Source: [Phialemoniopsis] sp. UDSM-2020
Lineage: Eukaryota > Ascomycota > Sordariomycetes > Thyridiales > Thyridiaceae
NCBI GenBank assembly: GCA_018873225.1
Contig: JAEILZ010000001.1
Span: 1,612,001-1,676,000 of the forward strand
Reading direction: 5' to 3'
DNA: 64,000 bases
Part shown: positions 10,666-22,124 of the stretch, piece by piece
How the letters are laid out: each line of letters begins with the position of its first letter
Numbering within the stretch: the stretch's first letter is position 1
Translations under genes and position numbers: made by a program
Notes under the pieces: model-generated
The model's database searches: none
What the model saw: only the letters and a program-made list of their open reading frames with translations
Told to the model about the DNA's origin: nothing

Positions 10666-11920
10666 AGGGCTTCGACGGCGGAAAGGTCGGGCTGTATGTT
10701 GACGGGGAGACAGCAGCAGGGCCCGCGAAGCAGAGCGGGCCGCTCCATATGAATACCAGGATTGGTGGTCCCAGTGGCCTTGGGGAAGGTGTCGCAAAGG
10801 ATAAGCGACAGTTAGGGGACATATCACATTTTGCATATTGCGGATCAATGGCGCTACGGGGGTACGGTCAACTGCGTTCAATGATTCACAACGACATCGA
10901 GAGCATTGGTTAATTGGTGAGGCTGGTCCCAGGTTTGACGGACGGCCTCGGTAGGGTTGGTTTTCTCCCTTTTTTACCCGCTCCTTATGGATTCTCTTGA
11001 GATAGTAGATATACCCACTCATCACTTTGTTTCCAATCTTTTGTTGTCCTGGACCCGTGACAACGAGTACGTGTGCTTCAGGGTTTTACGGGAACCGCAT
11101 CGGGTGCCTGACAGGCGAATCGGAGCATAATTTGCGGCTCATGCACCTCGTTGCAACGGCGGCACAGTCGACGCACATGTAGACCAGGTGTATGATTCGC
11201 TGGCTGGCTGGCATGTTCCGGGACCCTGGGGCGGCGCTGGGGGGGCTTTTCGACGTGGCTGCGGCAGAGATGCGGTCTGGCGTGTCTACACAGGCCCAAT
11301 CAACCCACTTTGGGCTGTCAAAGGGAAGCAGGGCAATCTATCGGTGCAACAAACACCAAACAAGAGTCTGCAGACCAACTGTCTATTCCATACCGGGCGA
11401 CTTTTGTCCACCGTGACAGCTCACAAAAAATGTAATATGAAGAAATGAGGTACCTCGACTTATCATCATGACATGTAAGTGGGAAAAGAGTGGGGACATT
11501 CGAGGTGTCCCACCTCCGCAATTCGTCGATGCTGTGGGAATGACGTCGTGCCATTCGTTGGCGCCGATTTGGTCGGGGTCGCTCACCTATCAATCAATAC
11601 CGAGGGAGGGAGAGCCCAAGCTGTTTGAGAGTGTGTGTATCACATGGACACCGACTAGAGGAAGATTGGACTTGGGCTATTATATATAGTTTACCATTTA
11701 GACCTGGTTGCTAAATGATCGTGTACATCCTCCCTTGTTCTCGTCGAATGGAACACATCGTGTTACTCTCTACGTACCATTCATCTCTTATCACAACCTT
11801 TGGAGTGTATCCGGATGCTATCGTGACCGGTGCTCAGCAGATAATTGAGGGCAGCATCGTGGAAGCTTCACAGTTCCAGGGCACTACACCAAATAACCAC
11901 CATATACGTCACACAACGCA
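10666..11920. other. Intergenic region, no gene seen
   Basis: The first part is the likely SGF73 3' UTR, with T-rich sequence near 10960-11040. Nothing else in the 1.25 kb has convincing coding structure. The last 200 bp are the promoter of the carrier gene. Confidence 0.55.
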
Positions 11921-13357
11921 ATGCCCAGCGCATCAAACCTCCTCCCGGCCCTGGGCCACGCCGCCTCGGGCGCAGGCGGCACCGCCGTCTCCACCGTCGT
12001 CACCTACCCGCTCGACCTCGTCAACACGCGCCTCAAGGTCCAGCGGCAACTCCTGCGCGACGCTCCTCCTCAGGAGCAGCAACAGCACCAGTACGCCGGC
12101 GTCCTCGACGCCCTGCACTCGGTCTACTCGCGCGAGGGCGGCCTCGCCGCGCTCTACGCCGGCCTCGGCACCGACGTCGCCAAGTCGGTGCTCGACAGCT
12201 TCCTCTTCTTCCTCTTTTACAACTGGTTCCGCGCGCGGCGCCTCGCGACGGCCCGGAGCTACAACTACCGCAGGAGGAGGCTCGGCGTCGTCGAGGAGCT
12301 GGCCGTCGGCGCGGCGGCGGGGGCGTGCTCGCGCGCGCTGACGACGCCCTTCGCCAACGTCGTGACGCGCAAGCAGACGGCCGCGCTGACGGACGAGGGA
12401 GCCGGCGCGGCGGACGTGGGCGCGCTGCAGATGGTGCGGCGCATCTGGAGGGAGGAAGGCCTGCGCGGCCTGTGGGCGGGGTACTCGGCCAGCCTCGTGC
12501 TGACGCTGAACCCGAGCATCACCTTCTTCCTCGACCAGACGCTGCGGAGCGGGCTTGCGGGCGATGAGGAGGTCGACGGCCCCGTCAATGCGGCGGGCAC
12601 GTTCCTCGTCGCGGCCGTGAGCAAGGCCGTCGCCACGGCGGTGACGTATCCCTTCCAGGTGGCTAAGGCCAGGGCGCAGGTCAAGGGCACGACGGAAGAC
12701 CCGGTGGAGGAGGTGGAGAAAGCAGAAGCAGAGGAGAAGGAGGGTAGCCAGCCGGCCAGAGCTATCCGACGGCTCGTCGACGAGAGCATATTCGCCGCCA
12801 TCGTGCGCATCGCCCGGGCCGAGGGCGCCGGCGCGCTGTACGCCGGTCTGGGAGGCGAGATGCTGCGCGCCTTCTTCAACCACGGCACGACGATGGTAGC
12901 CAAGGATGTCATTCACGGGCTCATCGTGCGCCTGTACTTCCTCGTCCTCGCGGCGCTGCGCCGCCTGCCCGCCGGCCGGGAGGCCCTGCTGCGCCGGTCT
13001 CGCGAGGTGCGGGACACGGTGCGCAGCGGGCTCGTGCGGGGCGCGCAGAGGCTCGAGGTCGGCGAGAAGGTGCGCCTCGTCGAGGAGTCGGCGCGGGACA
13101 TCCAGGAGAAGTTGCGCAACGGCATCGCGGAAGGGTCGCGGCAGATCGCCGACAACGAGACGGTGCGGGCCATGGGCGAGACGGCGCGCGAGACGTCCGA
13201 GAGGCTGCGGAGCCGGCTCGTTGACGGGTCGCGGCAGCTCGGTGAGACCGAGACATTCCGTAAGGTGGAGAAGACGGTGAGGGAGACGGTGGACGATGGG
13301 GGTAGCGTGGTTATCAATATGCTGGGTGGTAGCCAGCGGGTTGTGAAGAAGGAGTAG
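11921..13357 (+). CDS. ANT1: Peroxisomal-type mitochondrial carrier family protein (Ant1/PMP47-like) with C-terminal repeats
   Basis: Intronless, 478 residues. Three carrier repeats are visible by their signature segments: YPLDLVNTR (Pro30), TPFANVVTRK (about 142) and YPFQVAKAR (about 242). A typical member has about 300-350 residues. The degenerate signatures and YAGLGTDVAKS/FFLFYNWFR pattern fit the PMP47/Ant1 branch, which exchanges adenine nucleotides across the peroxisomal membrane for fatty-acid activation. That substrate is inferred from family resemblance only. Residues 262-285 form an acidic linker inside the third repeat. Residues 368-460 are three tandem 31-residue amphipathic repeats (see findings) that ordinary carriers lack. 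GC content is very high with C/G-ending codons. It is convergent with the NOSIP-like gene, whose stop lies only 92 bp away. Confidence 0.82.
   Translation: MPSASNLLPALGHAASGAGGTAVSTVVTYPLDLVNTRLKVQRQLLRDAPPQEQQQHQYAGVLDALHSVYSREGGLAALYAGLGTDVAKSVLDSFLFFLFYNWFRARRLATARSYNYRRRRLGVVEELAVGAAAGACSRALTTPFANVVTRKQTAALTDEGAGAADVGALQMVRRIWREEGLRGLWAGYSASLVLTLNPSITFFLDQTLRSGLAGDEEVDGPVNAAGTFLVAAVSKAVATAVTYPFQVAKARAQVKGTTEDPVEEVEKAEAEEKEGSQPARAIRRLVDESIFAAIVRIARAEGAGALYAGLGGEMLRAFFNHGTTMVAKDVIHGLIVRLYFLVLAALRRLPAGREALLRRSREVRDTVRSGLVRGAQRLEVGEKVRLVEESARDIQEKLRNGIAEGSRQIADNETVRAMGETARETSERLRSRLVDGSRQLGETETFRKVEKTVRETVDDGGSVVINMLGGSQRVVKKE
13022..13300 (+). repeat. Three tandem 93-bp coding repeats (31 residues each)
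   Basis: Units are 13022-13114, 13115-13207 and 13208-13300. Each starts Arg-x-x-(Leu/Ile)-x-x-Gly and has the pattern (Gly/Arg)-Gln at 9-10 and an Arg-rich helix after position 17. The DNA has diverged while the protein spacing is exact. Confidence 0.85.
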
Positions 13358-13449
13358 AGGGTCGGCACATCTGGTCGCAGCAACAGCGCACGTCGTGGCA
13401 TGTCCTTGTACATTATTTAACGTTGCATTTTGAGAACACGATGCTAATG

Positions 13450-14605
13450 CTATGCCGCATAATTGACGCCGTTCTTCTTGACCTCATTTGCGCCCGCCGC
13501 TGAGAACCCTGTGCCTTCACTCCGTATGCTGACTAGCCCCGGCCGTATCTTGTCTTTGTCTTTATCACCTTTACCAGACTTTGACGTCGGTTTCCTGTCT
13601 GTTAGGTCCGCATCACATACATAGCACCGTACTGAACCGGCCTCGGCCTCGGGCGCGTGCGGGTCGTGGCCTGTCGGTGTCATGAACTGCCGCACACAGC
13701 TGCCGCACAACACATGCCCACACGGCTTGGCCAGCATGGCCTTGGAGGCGTTGGACAGCGCCTTCTTGCACGACGGGCATATGCGCTGCTTCTCCTTGGT
13801 CTTGGAATCAGTCTCCTCGACAAAGTGCACCGTAACCAGCGTGTGCAGCGAGTAAGGATGCGGCCGGTCGGCGGGGGAAGCCGGGCATATCGGGTTCGTC
13901 TTGGCCTTCTTCTTGACCTCGTGTAGTGTGTTGTTCTTGTTGGATGATGGCGTGATAGAAGGTGTCCAGAATGATGGTAACGTGGGCTTGGCGGCCTTTT
14001 CGTCGTCTATAGCTTTCCGTGCCTTGGCTCTGTCCTCGCTTGCTATCCGCGCCAGCTCCTCCTCGTCGAGCTCGAACTTGCGCTTCTCGCCGCGCTTCTC
14101 CCCGTTCTCCACCACCGAAGACTCCCTCTCTGTCTCGTCCCGACCTGAGCCCTCAGCAGCGTCTTTACTATTCCTCGCCCGGCTGCCCAGCCCAGCCTGC
14201 ACGAGCTCAAACTCGCGGACCGCCCTCTCGCGCTCCTCGGCCTCGGCGCGCTCCCTCTCGTGCGCGGCCTCGGCGGCCTCGCGCTCGCGCGCCTTCTCCA
14301 GACGCTTGATCTCCTTCTTCTGGGCCAGGATGTTGCTCAGGGCGCACTCGCGGCAGTAGATGTCGCCGCCCGCGGCGCAGCTGACGGGGTCGCGCGCGGG
14401 CTCGAGGCACAGGCGGCAGGCGGCGAAGGGCAGGAAGGAGTCGCGGTTCAGGCGAGCCGAGTTGGAGCCCCAGGCGGCGCGGGCCATGGCGCGCTCGTGC
14501 GAGGTGAAGACGGCGCGGGAGGTGTTGCTTTCTTGTTTGAGGAGAGGGCGTGGTTAGCTTTGGTTCTTGTACATGGGCATTGGGAAAGGACTTACTGTGT
14601 GACAT
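13450..14605 (-). CDS. NOSIP-like RING/U-box E3 ubiquitin ligase
   Basis: Two exons on the minus strand: 14596-14605 (first ten bases, Met-Ser-His) and 13450-14531; 363 residues. The 64-nt intron has a GTAAGT donor, and splicing gives MSHKSNTSRAVFTSHERAMA, the NOSIP-type N-terminus. A first zinc-binding cluster CRLCLEPARDPVSC...YCREC (about 40-66) is followed by a Lys/Glu/Arg-rich coiled coil (LAQKKEIKRLEKAREREAAE). A second RING-like cluster CPSCKKALSN...CGHVLCGSC...CYVCDADL lies near 255-320. NOSIP homologues are nuclear E3 ligases linked to spliceosomes. The ATG at 14483 in the larger frame lacks the conserved N-terminal residues, so I prefer the spliced start. It diverges from TAZ1 (696 bp between starts). 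Confidence 0.88.
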
Positions 14606-15301
14606 CGTGGGCGAAGTATAGAGAGTTCTAGTGGGAGGAAGGGAGAGAAGAAGCTCTTGAGAGGAGCTCACGAGCCGCGATACGTATGCGCTCCGGGTGT
14701 TGCGGTCTCAATGGGCGGATATATGGAAATCTAAGAGCTGCATATATTCCACAGCAGTAGGAAAAATGAGGCTCCTCCAGTATGATACTTTCCAGGTACG
14801 TCAATTGCGTTGGGATCTTTCTGCGTTAGTGGATCACTTCAGCCCATTTGGCCCCACTCGCCTCACTAACGTCTGGGCTGTACGCGCTAAAAGTTTTTCT
14901 TCCGGGGTGTGTGTTGCTGTGCTCGAAGCCTTGGTTGGATCGTCCCGAAAAAAACCCCTGGTCAGCAAATGACATCCGGGGACGGGCTTGCGGACACTGA
15001 GCCGAGGCTTCGCTTTTTTTTCCTGCTCTCGTGTGAAGCTGAAGTGTCGAGGTTTGGTCTGAGATTGACAAGGCTGTGTCTCTCACGCGAAGAGACCGTG
15101 AGAACCTCTGACACCGCCTGTCGACACTCGTTCGATATCGACATCTCAGTGAGGGTCCCGGGTTTCTGAGCTGGAGAAGCTCCACCCATCTCAACAAAAG
15201 GCTGCGACGACGCGGTCGTGAGGCTTTTAACAGCAGATTCTGTGCTGTGCAGATGCGAGTTCAGACGTCGCAACTCCAGTCTCGTCACCGTCGTCGTCGC
15301 C
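14606..15301. promoter_or_regulatory. Shared divergent promoter, NOSIP-like gene and TAZ1
   Basis: The 696 bp separate the two start codons, transcribed outward on opposite strands. No gene is seen inside. A T-rich run near 15013-15021 and CT-rich sequence before 15301 fit leader sequence of TAZ1. Confidence 0.6.
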
Positions 15302-16705
15302 ATGAGCGTCTCCAACGGGGGACCTCCCCAGCAGCCGTCGCTGCCATGGCGCATAGCTTCGTCCACGGTCATGGGCCTAACTGGCCTCGTCTCCAAGACC
15401 ATCTTGTATGGCACCAACAAGGTCGAAGTAATTGGACTCGACAGATTCCTGCAACGGCTAGATAAGAGGAAGGATGTTGAAAAGCGTGAGCGTGGGCTCA
15501 TTACTGGTAGGCTATATACTTTTCTCCGCGCATACATCTTACAACCCCTGACTAACACCCTCATAGTGAGCAACCATATCAGCGTGTAAGGCTCTGACAC
15601 TCAACCCACTCATTCGCTCTGTGCAAGTAACTCATCAAGTATCACAGCGTCGATGATCCTCTCATGTGGGGTATAATGCCTTTGAGATACGCTTTCGATC
15701 CAAGCAGCCTGCGCTGGGGTCTCGGCGCACACGACATATGCTACGCAAATCCGTAAGTCCAGCCTGGTGTCGCGACTCATCTCATACACTCTAAGGGTCT
15801 ACCTACTTACATCGCATCTCAGCCTCTTCTCCAACTTCTTCATGGCAGGCCAGACATTGCCTATGCACCGCCTGCACCACTCTCCGGGCGGAGGTGTCTT
15901 CCAACCCACCATGACCCAGGCCATCCGCCTCCTCTCCTCGCAACCCTACGGCAAACCCCTGGTCGCACCATCACTTTCCACGTTCTCGCAATCACAGCCC
16001 TCATCCCTCCCGCCCACAGAGTCAGACCCCTTCACGTCCGGCTCCCTGACCTACTCCACCACCCCGACCGACTGCTGGCCCGCCCCCTCGGCCTACCCTT
16101 CCAACCGCCACGCCTGGGTCCACGTCTTCCCCGAGGGGCTCGTGCACCAGCACCCGGAGCGCGGGCTCCGGTACTTCAAGTGGGGCGTCGCCCGGCTGAT
16201 CCTCGAGTCCGAGCCGGCGCCCGACGTCGTGCCCGTCTTCGTCGACGGCACCGACCGCATCATGCCCGAGGACCGCACCTTCCCGCGCTTCGTCCCGCGC
16301 CTCGGCCAGCGCGTGCGCGTCGCCATCGGCGACGCCGTCGACTTCGAGCAGACCTTTGGCGACCTCCGGCGCAAGTGGGCCCGGCTCGTGGAGCAGTCTC
16401 AGCGCCGCCGGCGGTGGGAGCTCGGTAGTAGCAGCAGCAGTAGCGAGAAAGCTGGAGTCGAGGAAGGAGGAGGAGAGGTGACCATGATCGGGGAGCTGAG
16501 CGACGACCTCAAGTACGGCGCTGAGGCCGAGGCTATACGGATAGAGGTGGCGCACCGCGTGCGCAACGAGATCCTCAAGCTGCGCCGCAGCCTGGGCTAC
16601 CCGGAGGAAGACCCGGCGCTCGGCTTGGCCGAGACGTGGGCCAAGGATCCGCACAAGAAGCAGTACAGGAGTAAAGTCGACGGCAGTATGGTGAACCAGG
16701 AGTAA
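15302..16705 (+). CDS. TAZ1: Tafazzin, monolysocardiolipin acyltransferase
   Basis: Four exons: 15302-15506, 15567-15585 (only 19 nt), 15648-15752, 15823-16705; 403 residues. The acyltransferase motif H-x4-D is NHISVVDD (His72, Asp77) and is assembled across exons 1-3, so splicing is needed to make it. It is followed by MPLRYAFDPSSLRWGLGAHDICYAN, a tafazzin-type stretch, and the membrane-interacting segment NPLFSNFFMAGQTLPMHR. The substrate motif FPEGLVHQ (block III) follows with the WGVARLI and GTDRIMPE motifs. Tafazzin transfers acyl chains between phospholipids to remodel cardiolipin at mitochondrial membranes. Start: the only ATG before the motif; the frame upstream begins with GTG. It diverges from the NOSIP-like gene and converges with the Zn2Cys6 gene. 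Confidence 0.93.
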
Positions 16706-17074
16706 TAAAGGACGCAAGGTTAGAAGACTTTGTAATATGTCACATATCCGGCCACGGCATGGCCATTTGTATTTTACAGATAAAAGAAGGACGTGGGCAC
16801 ATCTGTGGTCACCGTTGGGTTTTGGTGGTAGGCAGCGGGGTTCGGAAAATTATTCATAGATGCGATATGCTTCTCGTACATGATCATAGGGTATTTGCCT
16901 TGCTCAAAATAGCACATATCCCGCCCTGCCTCGCACAAACGCCGGGTTCTTCCGTGTATGCGACCCAATCCGTTGTCTCCCCATTGAATTGTACAGAAAC
17001 TGTGAGACTTTGCTCAGAGGGCTTTGATATCCCACTTCCTTTTTTCATCGACAACGATATAGCCCCCTTAATCG
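16706..17074. other. Convergent 3' region, TAZ1 and the Zn2Cys6 gene
   Basis: The 369 bp between two facing stop codons hold only AT-rich 3' UTR sequence of both genes. Confidence 0.6.
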
Positions 17075-19116
17075 TCACTCATCCCAGGGGTCACGGCTCG
17101 GCCTCGCCTCATACCCGCCTCGCTGCAGCGCCTCCTGGTGCCCGCGCATGAGCTCCATGAGCGACCGCACCTGCAGCATGCCCATGTCCCCCCACACGGC
17201 CTCCATCAGGTCCAGCGACCACCGCCAGAACTCGGGCGGCACGCCGGGGGCGCACGCCGCAGCCCGCAGGTGAAACATGATGGCCGGCACGCCCGCAGCC
17301 CCCGCCCCCGCGCCGCCGAGCGTCTCCACCTCGGCCCTTTGGGCCGGCGACAGGGCCGGGTGCCGCCAGTGCGTCGGGATGCTGACGAGTATGTCCTCGG
17401 CGACACGGCGGATCGTATCGAGCATGATTTCGGGGGCGACGCCGCAGCGGGATCTCGAGGTCGGGTACCGGTGCGCCAGGTCCGTCATGAGCTGGAGGAG
17501 CAGGACGCGGCCCCAGCGGTAGTGGCTCCAGACGCGCGCCGTCCACATGTCCTCGTAGCGCTGATACCTGCCGCCGAAGCAGGCCTCGGCGGGCAAGTCG
17601 CTGCTGCCCTGGTGGACTGTATACCTCCACTTGCCGTCGACGTTGACCTCCCAGCTCTCCAGTGCCGAGTCCAACGCGAGTGCCCGCTGGATGAGCGCGT
17701 CCGTCGCCGGGTGCCCGTCCGTAAGGGCCTGCGTGCGGACGTAGTGTGACAGGCGCACAAAGTCTACTAGTAGCGTGAGTAGCTCGATGGAGGCAATCTC
17801 TTCCGGAGGCATGAGGTGTTTGCTGGTGTTCATCCAGTCAAAGAAGGCCGAGGGAAGGTCTACTCCTGTGATGATGCAGGGAATGAGCTAAAGTATCGTC
17901 AGCATTGGCATAGAGTACGGACGTTCCTGGAAACTATTACCATCGAATAGCACAGCTGCATCAAGCCCTTGAGGCCCCAACCGGGAGTGTTCCGAATAGG
18001 AATCAAGGACTTCATGAGTGCCGCGGCGCCTATTATGTGCGCGTGGGCGCTATGTGAAGTTACATGGGTTCCCTTGACGACTTCAAAGAGCGCCAGCATC
18101 ACCACACAACGCATGAGCATGTGGACGTCGAATGCCTGTGGCCTCTGTATCGCTTTCCCTACTTCTTGCAGGGAAGTGACATACTTGGACCGCGCCAGGT
18201 CCTTTGTGGTAGAGTCGCCGCGAAGATTAGATATTCCGGCCAGGCCGATGGCTGCCATCAGATGCTGAGGCAGCGGGTCGAAGAACCACTGCCTTTCGTG
18301 CAGCTCGTCCATAGTCTTCGGCTCGTCCGGATGACCGAGAACATAGTGGTCGACATAGAACTGTACACCTCTCTCGGCAGGGGTGGCGTCAATGTTCTTG
18401 AAGAGTATGGCCAGGTCGTCTTCAGTATACTCAGTCTCTTCTTTGATCTCTTCTTTGAAGACCGTTGGTGTCAGGATGGCAAGGTCCCCTTGAATCCTTG
18501 AGCCATCTCGTGCTGCGACCGGTGAGGCTACTGACAGTGCCGTTGGCGTAGATGCGCCATCCATCGTGGAGTCTGGTGTAGATGAGGCTCGGGAAGACTT
18601 GGTCTGACCATTGGCTTTGTCTGCGCCCCAGCGAGCATGGGCTCTCCTTATGACCTTACTGCTCTCATCCCGGAACATGAGCGAGAGCCGATCCCGGTAG
18701 CCAGGGCATTGCTTCCCAACACGCACGCATTGCGTGCAGTTTGGCTTGACGCCGTCACACTAAGAAGAAGCACATGGCCAGTCAGACGGAGGATGCTAGG
18801 GTAGAATTGAAAACATAGTAACAGATTATGACCATCCAAGAAGAGCTACAAGCGGGGAGTGCAATGTTGCTGCGTCTATCGCACACACAAGTGACCATTC
18901 ACGATAGATGCAGCTAAGAGAAGTACTTCCCAGACATGCAGATGTGCTGCTTGCGTGGTAGGGAAAGACATGGACTTGAAACCGGATGCCAAGGATAAGA
19001 AGGGAAAGGGAACCAAAGAATGGAACAAAGAGCACGGAAAAGGTCAAGATACTTACTCGAATTCGCCTGGTTCGGCAGCTATCGCAGCCCGAGGAAGCCT
19101 TGCCACAAAAGACCAT
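17075..19116 (-). CDS. Zn2Cys6 fungal-type transcription factor
   Basis: Three exons on the minus strand: 19057-19116, 17941-18759, 17075-17887; 563 residues. The DNA-binding cluster has Cys at 11, 14, 21, 28, 31 and 38 (C-x2-C-x6-C-x6-C-x2-C-x6-C), starting CDSCRTRRIR. The first intron (297 nt, long for this window) falls exactly before Cys21, so splicing is required to build the cluster. The sequence after it, PGYRDRLSLMFRDESSKVI, is typical of one broad fungal family of unknown targets. Residues 120 onward are helical, as in the fungal-specific transcription-factor domain. I cannot name a regulon. Nothing adjacent looks like a biosynthetic cluster. Confidence 0.88.
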
Positions 19117-19596
19117 TGCTAGAAGGCAATGGAGATCATCGGCCAGGAATGGGGAACACAGAGTCAAGTTTGGTTACTCCGTACGGTAGCTGGCCTGGGG
19201 TGCCGCGAGGCGAGGATGCAACGAAGTGGTGTATCGAAAAGGGAAAATAGATCGTAGAGTGTGGGAACAGGGCCACCGTTTGCAGCACCAACGGCCATTG
19301 CCTACTGCACGACCACCTTTAGCTGGACCCTGTTATCTGGGCAGAGAGCGGTGAATCTTTCCGAAGGGGAGATTTCCAGATCCCTAATGAGGAAAATTGA
19401 GGAGTCTGGATGGATCGAGCTGAGAGCTGAATTGGGGTGTGCCTGTCAGAGCTTTGTTTTCAGCTTGTCCTGATTCAGTTGGCAGCTCGGGTCCGCAGCC
19501 ATTGAACCCAGTATCCGGGGTCTGTCTGTTTGTCTGTCCGTGCAGATGGAGGAAACGCGCGCGATCAGAACGAGGTTGCATCCAAAAGGAAAAGGC

Positions 19597-19610
19597 TAGC
19601 TAGCTAGCTA
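19597..19610. repeat. 14-bp perfect palindrome of AGCT units
   Basis: TAGCTAGCTAGCTA equals its own reverse complement. It lies about 480 bp upstream of the Zn2Cys6 start codon. Confidence 0.9.
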
Positions 19611-20105
19611 TATGGTAGGTAAGGAGAAGGAAGGAAATGACAAGGAGGTTCGAAACAACAGAGATCTGTCGATTGTTCCCTGTTCGGTGTTCGCACCGCG
19701 ATCGATGCATGCCTGCGCATCCCCTCCCTACTTCACCTTTGCCCTGTGCTCTGTGCTTCCGAGGCTCCCAGAAGCCAAGCCAGGCCAGACAGCGAGAACA
19801 GAAGATGACCAAGCAAATGGTAAACAGGAAGCACGAGAATAACGGGGCCACGGTGAAATCGGAATCCCGCTCGACCGGGCTGGACTGTGCTGTGTCTTGC
19901 CTGCCAGGGGGCCTCGACGAGTGTTGACGGTGATGTTGCAGGGCTACTGCATGTCATGGCTTGTGAAAGGACCAGGGAGGAGCCCAGCACTGAGACCAAG
20001 AGACCCAAATGGGGGGTCCTTTACTGCCGGTATTAACGTATCAACGGTATTATTGTGTAGGATTAACCTTTTAGTTGACAGCCGGACACAGCACTAGAAC
20101 AGGGG

Positions 20106-20117
20106 GGCGCCGGCGCC
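20106..20117. repeat. 12-bp GC palindrome
   Basis: GGCGCCGGCGCC is a perfect palindrome of two GGCGCC units in intergenic sequence. Confidence 0.9.
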
Positions 20118-20874
20118 ACGCACACGCCAGGCCTTGGCCGTTGAGCTCCAGAATCGTCTACCTAGTCAATTGTGACAGGACGCCTCGCTCGGATATCATA
20201 TGATGCTGGAACGCATGTGTGTCTGCGGAGTACAATAGTAGGCATGGAAAAAAAAGCAACTGACACAACACTTGGCTTCACTTGCACACGTCTGTGCAAC
20301 CGTCTCAGCCGTGCGGAATGTGGGATGTGATGCAGCACAATAGGTACGCAGATCCGGCCACTGGGACCCTGTCACTCATCCACCAACACTGGGTCTAGTG
20401 TCCCCTGCGGACCGGACCTTAGTGGGCTTCTTCTCTTAGTCCGAACTGACCCGGTATTCCAATAATTACACTTTTCCCAGGATGAGCATACACCGAAAAC
20501 CCAGCCAGCCGGGTGAGAGGCCTCAAAACTCATTCTATGTCTAACTGTGTAGGTATCTAAATGTGACGTTCTAACAAAACAAAGGGAATAATGTTTGACA
20601 AATCCAATGGAAATGATACTCCAGAAAATACGACCTTATGCCGTCAAAACTCAAGCCGACATCCGACGCATCAAGACATCCCACTTCCCGTCGGGATTGA
20701 CTGATGATCTCGGCCCTTAAATACCGATTACTGATCCATGTAAGTAGGACATCTGCCACTGAATGATACCACTCAGGTCACATTCATTACAACGCTTCCC
20801 AAATCGTTCCGTTTTTCAAATAGGAACACAGAGGCAGGCCTGATAGAAGTCTATGGGCTTGTACCGACGCTGCC

Positions 20875-22124
20875 TTACTCGGCACTTCGTCGTCCCTGCG
20901 TGCGCTGCTCGTCATCCGTGGCCCGTGCCATACTCATAGTCTCGAGATCGACTTCGGAGGCCTGTTTGTCACCCTTGGGTTGTCTCCAGCCCATGGGCAC
21001 GAACTCGCCGGGCGTGAAGATGTTGAATCCGATGCAGCACACGAGGATGGGAAGGGCATCAAACACGTACAGTCTAGAGGAGAATCGGTCAATTGCGCGT
21101 TCCATGTCTTGGTCTCCAGGTATATGAGGATCAACCTACAGCCACTCGTGGTATGCGACGTATCCACCATCACGGCCGAGAGCAAAGTCTATCTCGCGAT
21201 AGATGGATCGGATCTGGGTTCAAAATACGTTAGTCTTTGGAAATATGGCCCACGACAGAACAAAGGCGGCGGTTGTCTAGAATACCTACCAGGATCATGA
21301 TGCACGACAGGTTCACGACGTACAACAGCGAGCGCCAGTTGGGTCGGAACGTCCTCTCGTTGCCCTCCATGGTGACAAACTTGCTGTTGGGTACGGGCAC
21401 AAACTTGCTCTCCAGGCTCGCCATGAAGCGCTTCGATACGAAATGGAATCGGGCGGCGATGAAGGTGAAGAGACCAAAAGCAATAATTTGCAGAGTGACA
21501 CCCGCATTGGCAATATCTTTACCCATCTGCAGCTTGTTCCTGGCATTCTTGTCGCCCGGCTGAGTTGCCGAGATCAAGACACCGCCAACTAACTGAAGCA
21601 GAAGAGCGAAAATATCGAAGCCGACGAAGATAGGCGTGATCCATCGAGCTATTGAAAAGGCAGCAGTTATTAATAAATTTCCATCTTGATACCTTGGTTC
21701 GTAATGACATTACTTACCTGGTATCCAGAGGAGCTTGACAGTACGAGCCTCGGGAGGGACAACGTGGAAAGCAATACGCCCAAAGACAACGTAAATGACG
21801 CCGGCCATGAATACTGGCGCGAGAATGATGCACAAGAACTGAATAATATAGACGGTGCGGCCATAGACATCAGCTGCGGAGGCGATGCGAGCACCGTAAC
21901 CGACCGTTTCCACTGTTGCAACACGAGATCAATGACGACAATTCCCATAATAGGATTCAGCCACACTTACTTGCGATCGCAAAGACCATTACAAGCCAGA
22001 TCCAAGCTTTGGACCGGATGGACTGGAAGAAGGTCACGAGAAAGGCGAGCCCGAACAGGGCTGCAAATACTCCGGCAGCGGGCTGCGACGGAGAGTAATC
22101 ATAGTAACTGACAGTTCTCGCCAT
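20875..22124 (-). CDS. RTA1-family seven-helix membrane protein (lipid-translocating exporter-like)
   Basis: Five exons on the minus strand: 21971-22124, 21718-21912, 21290-21648, 21140-21213, 20875-21073; 326 residues. Every junction keeps the frame. The start follows MARTVSYYDYSPS, a typical RTA1 N-terminus. Family landmarks: ETVGYGARIAS, then YIIQFLCIILAPVFMAGVIY with FGRIA; ARWITPIFVGFD; ISATQPGD; HEWLLYVFDALPILVC; and IFTPGEF. RTA1 members are plasma-membrane proteins linked to sphingolipid base export and resistance to compounds such as aminocholesterols; substrate here is unknown. The C-terminal tail is acidic and charged. The minus-strand upstream region carries a CGG/CCG cluster (see findings). 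Confidence 0.9.

Larger units (their letters stand above)
19117..20874. other. Intergenic: Zn2Cys6 upstream region and RTA1-like 3' end
   Basis: No gene is seen. It holds a 14-bp palindrome (TAGCTAGCTAGCTA) at 19597-19610 and a GGCGCCGGCGCC palindrome at 20106-20117. The rest looks non-coding. Confidence 0.6.

Noticed and set aside
11933..12916. Long minus-strand frames across the carrier gene
   Set aside because: The high GC at third positions of the real gene opens the opposite strand; these frames have no family features.
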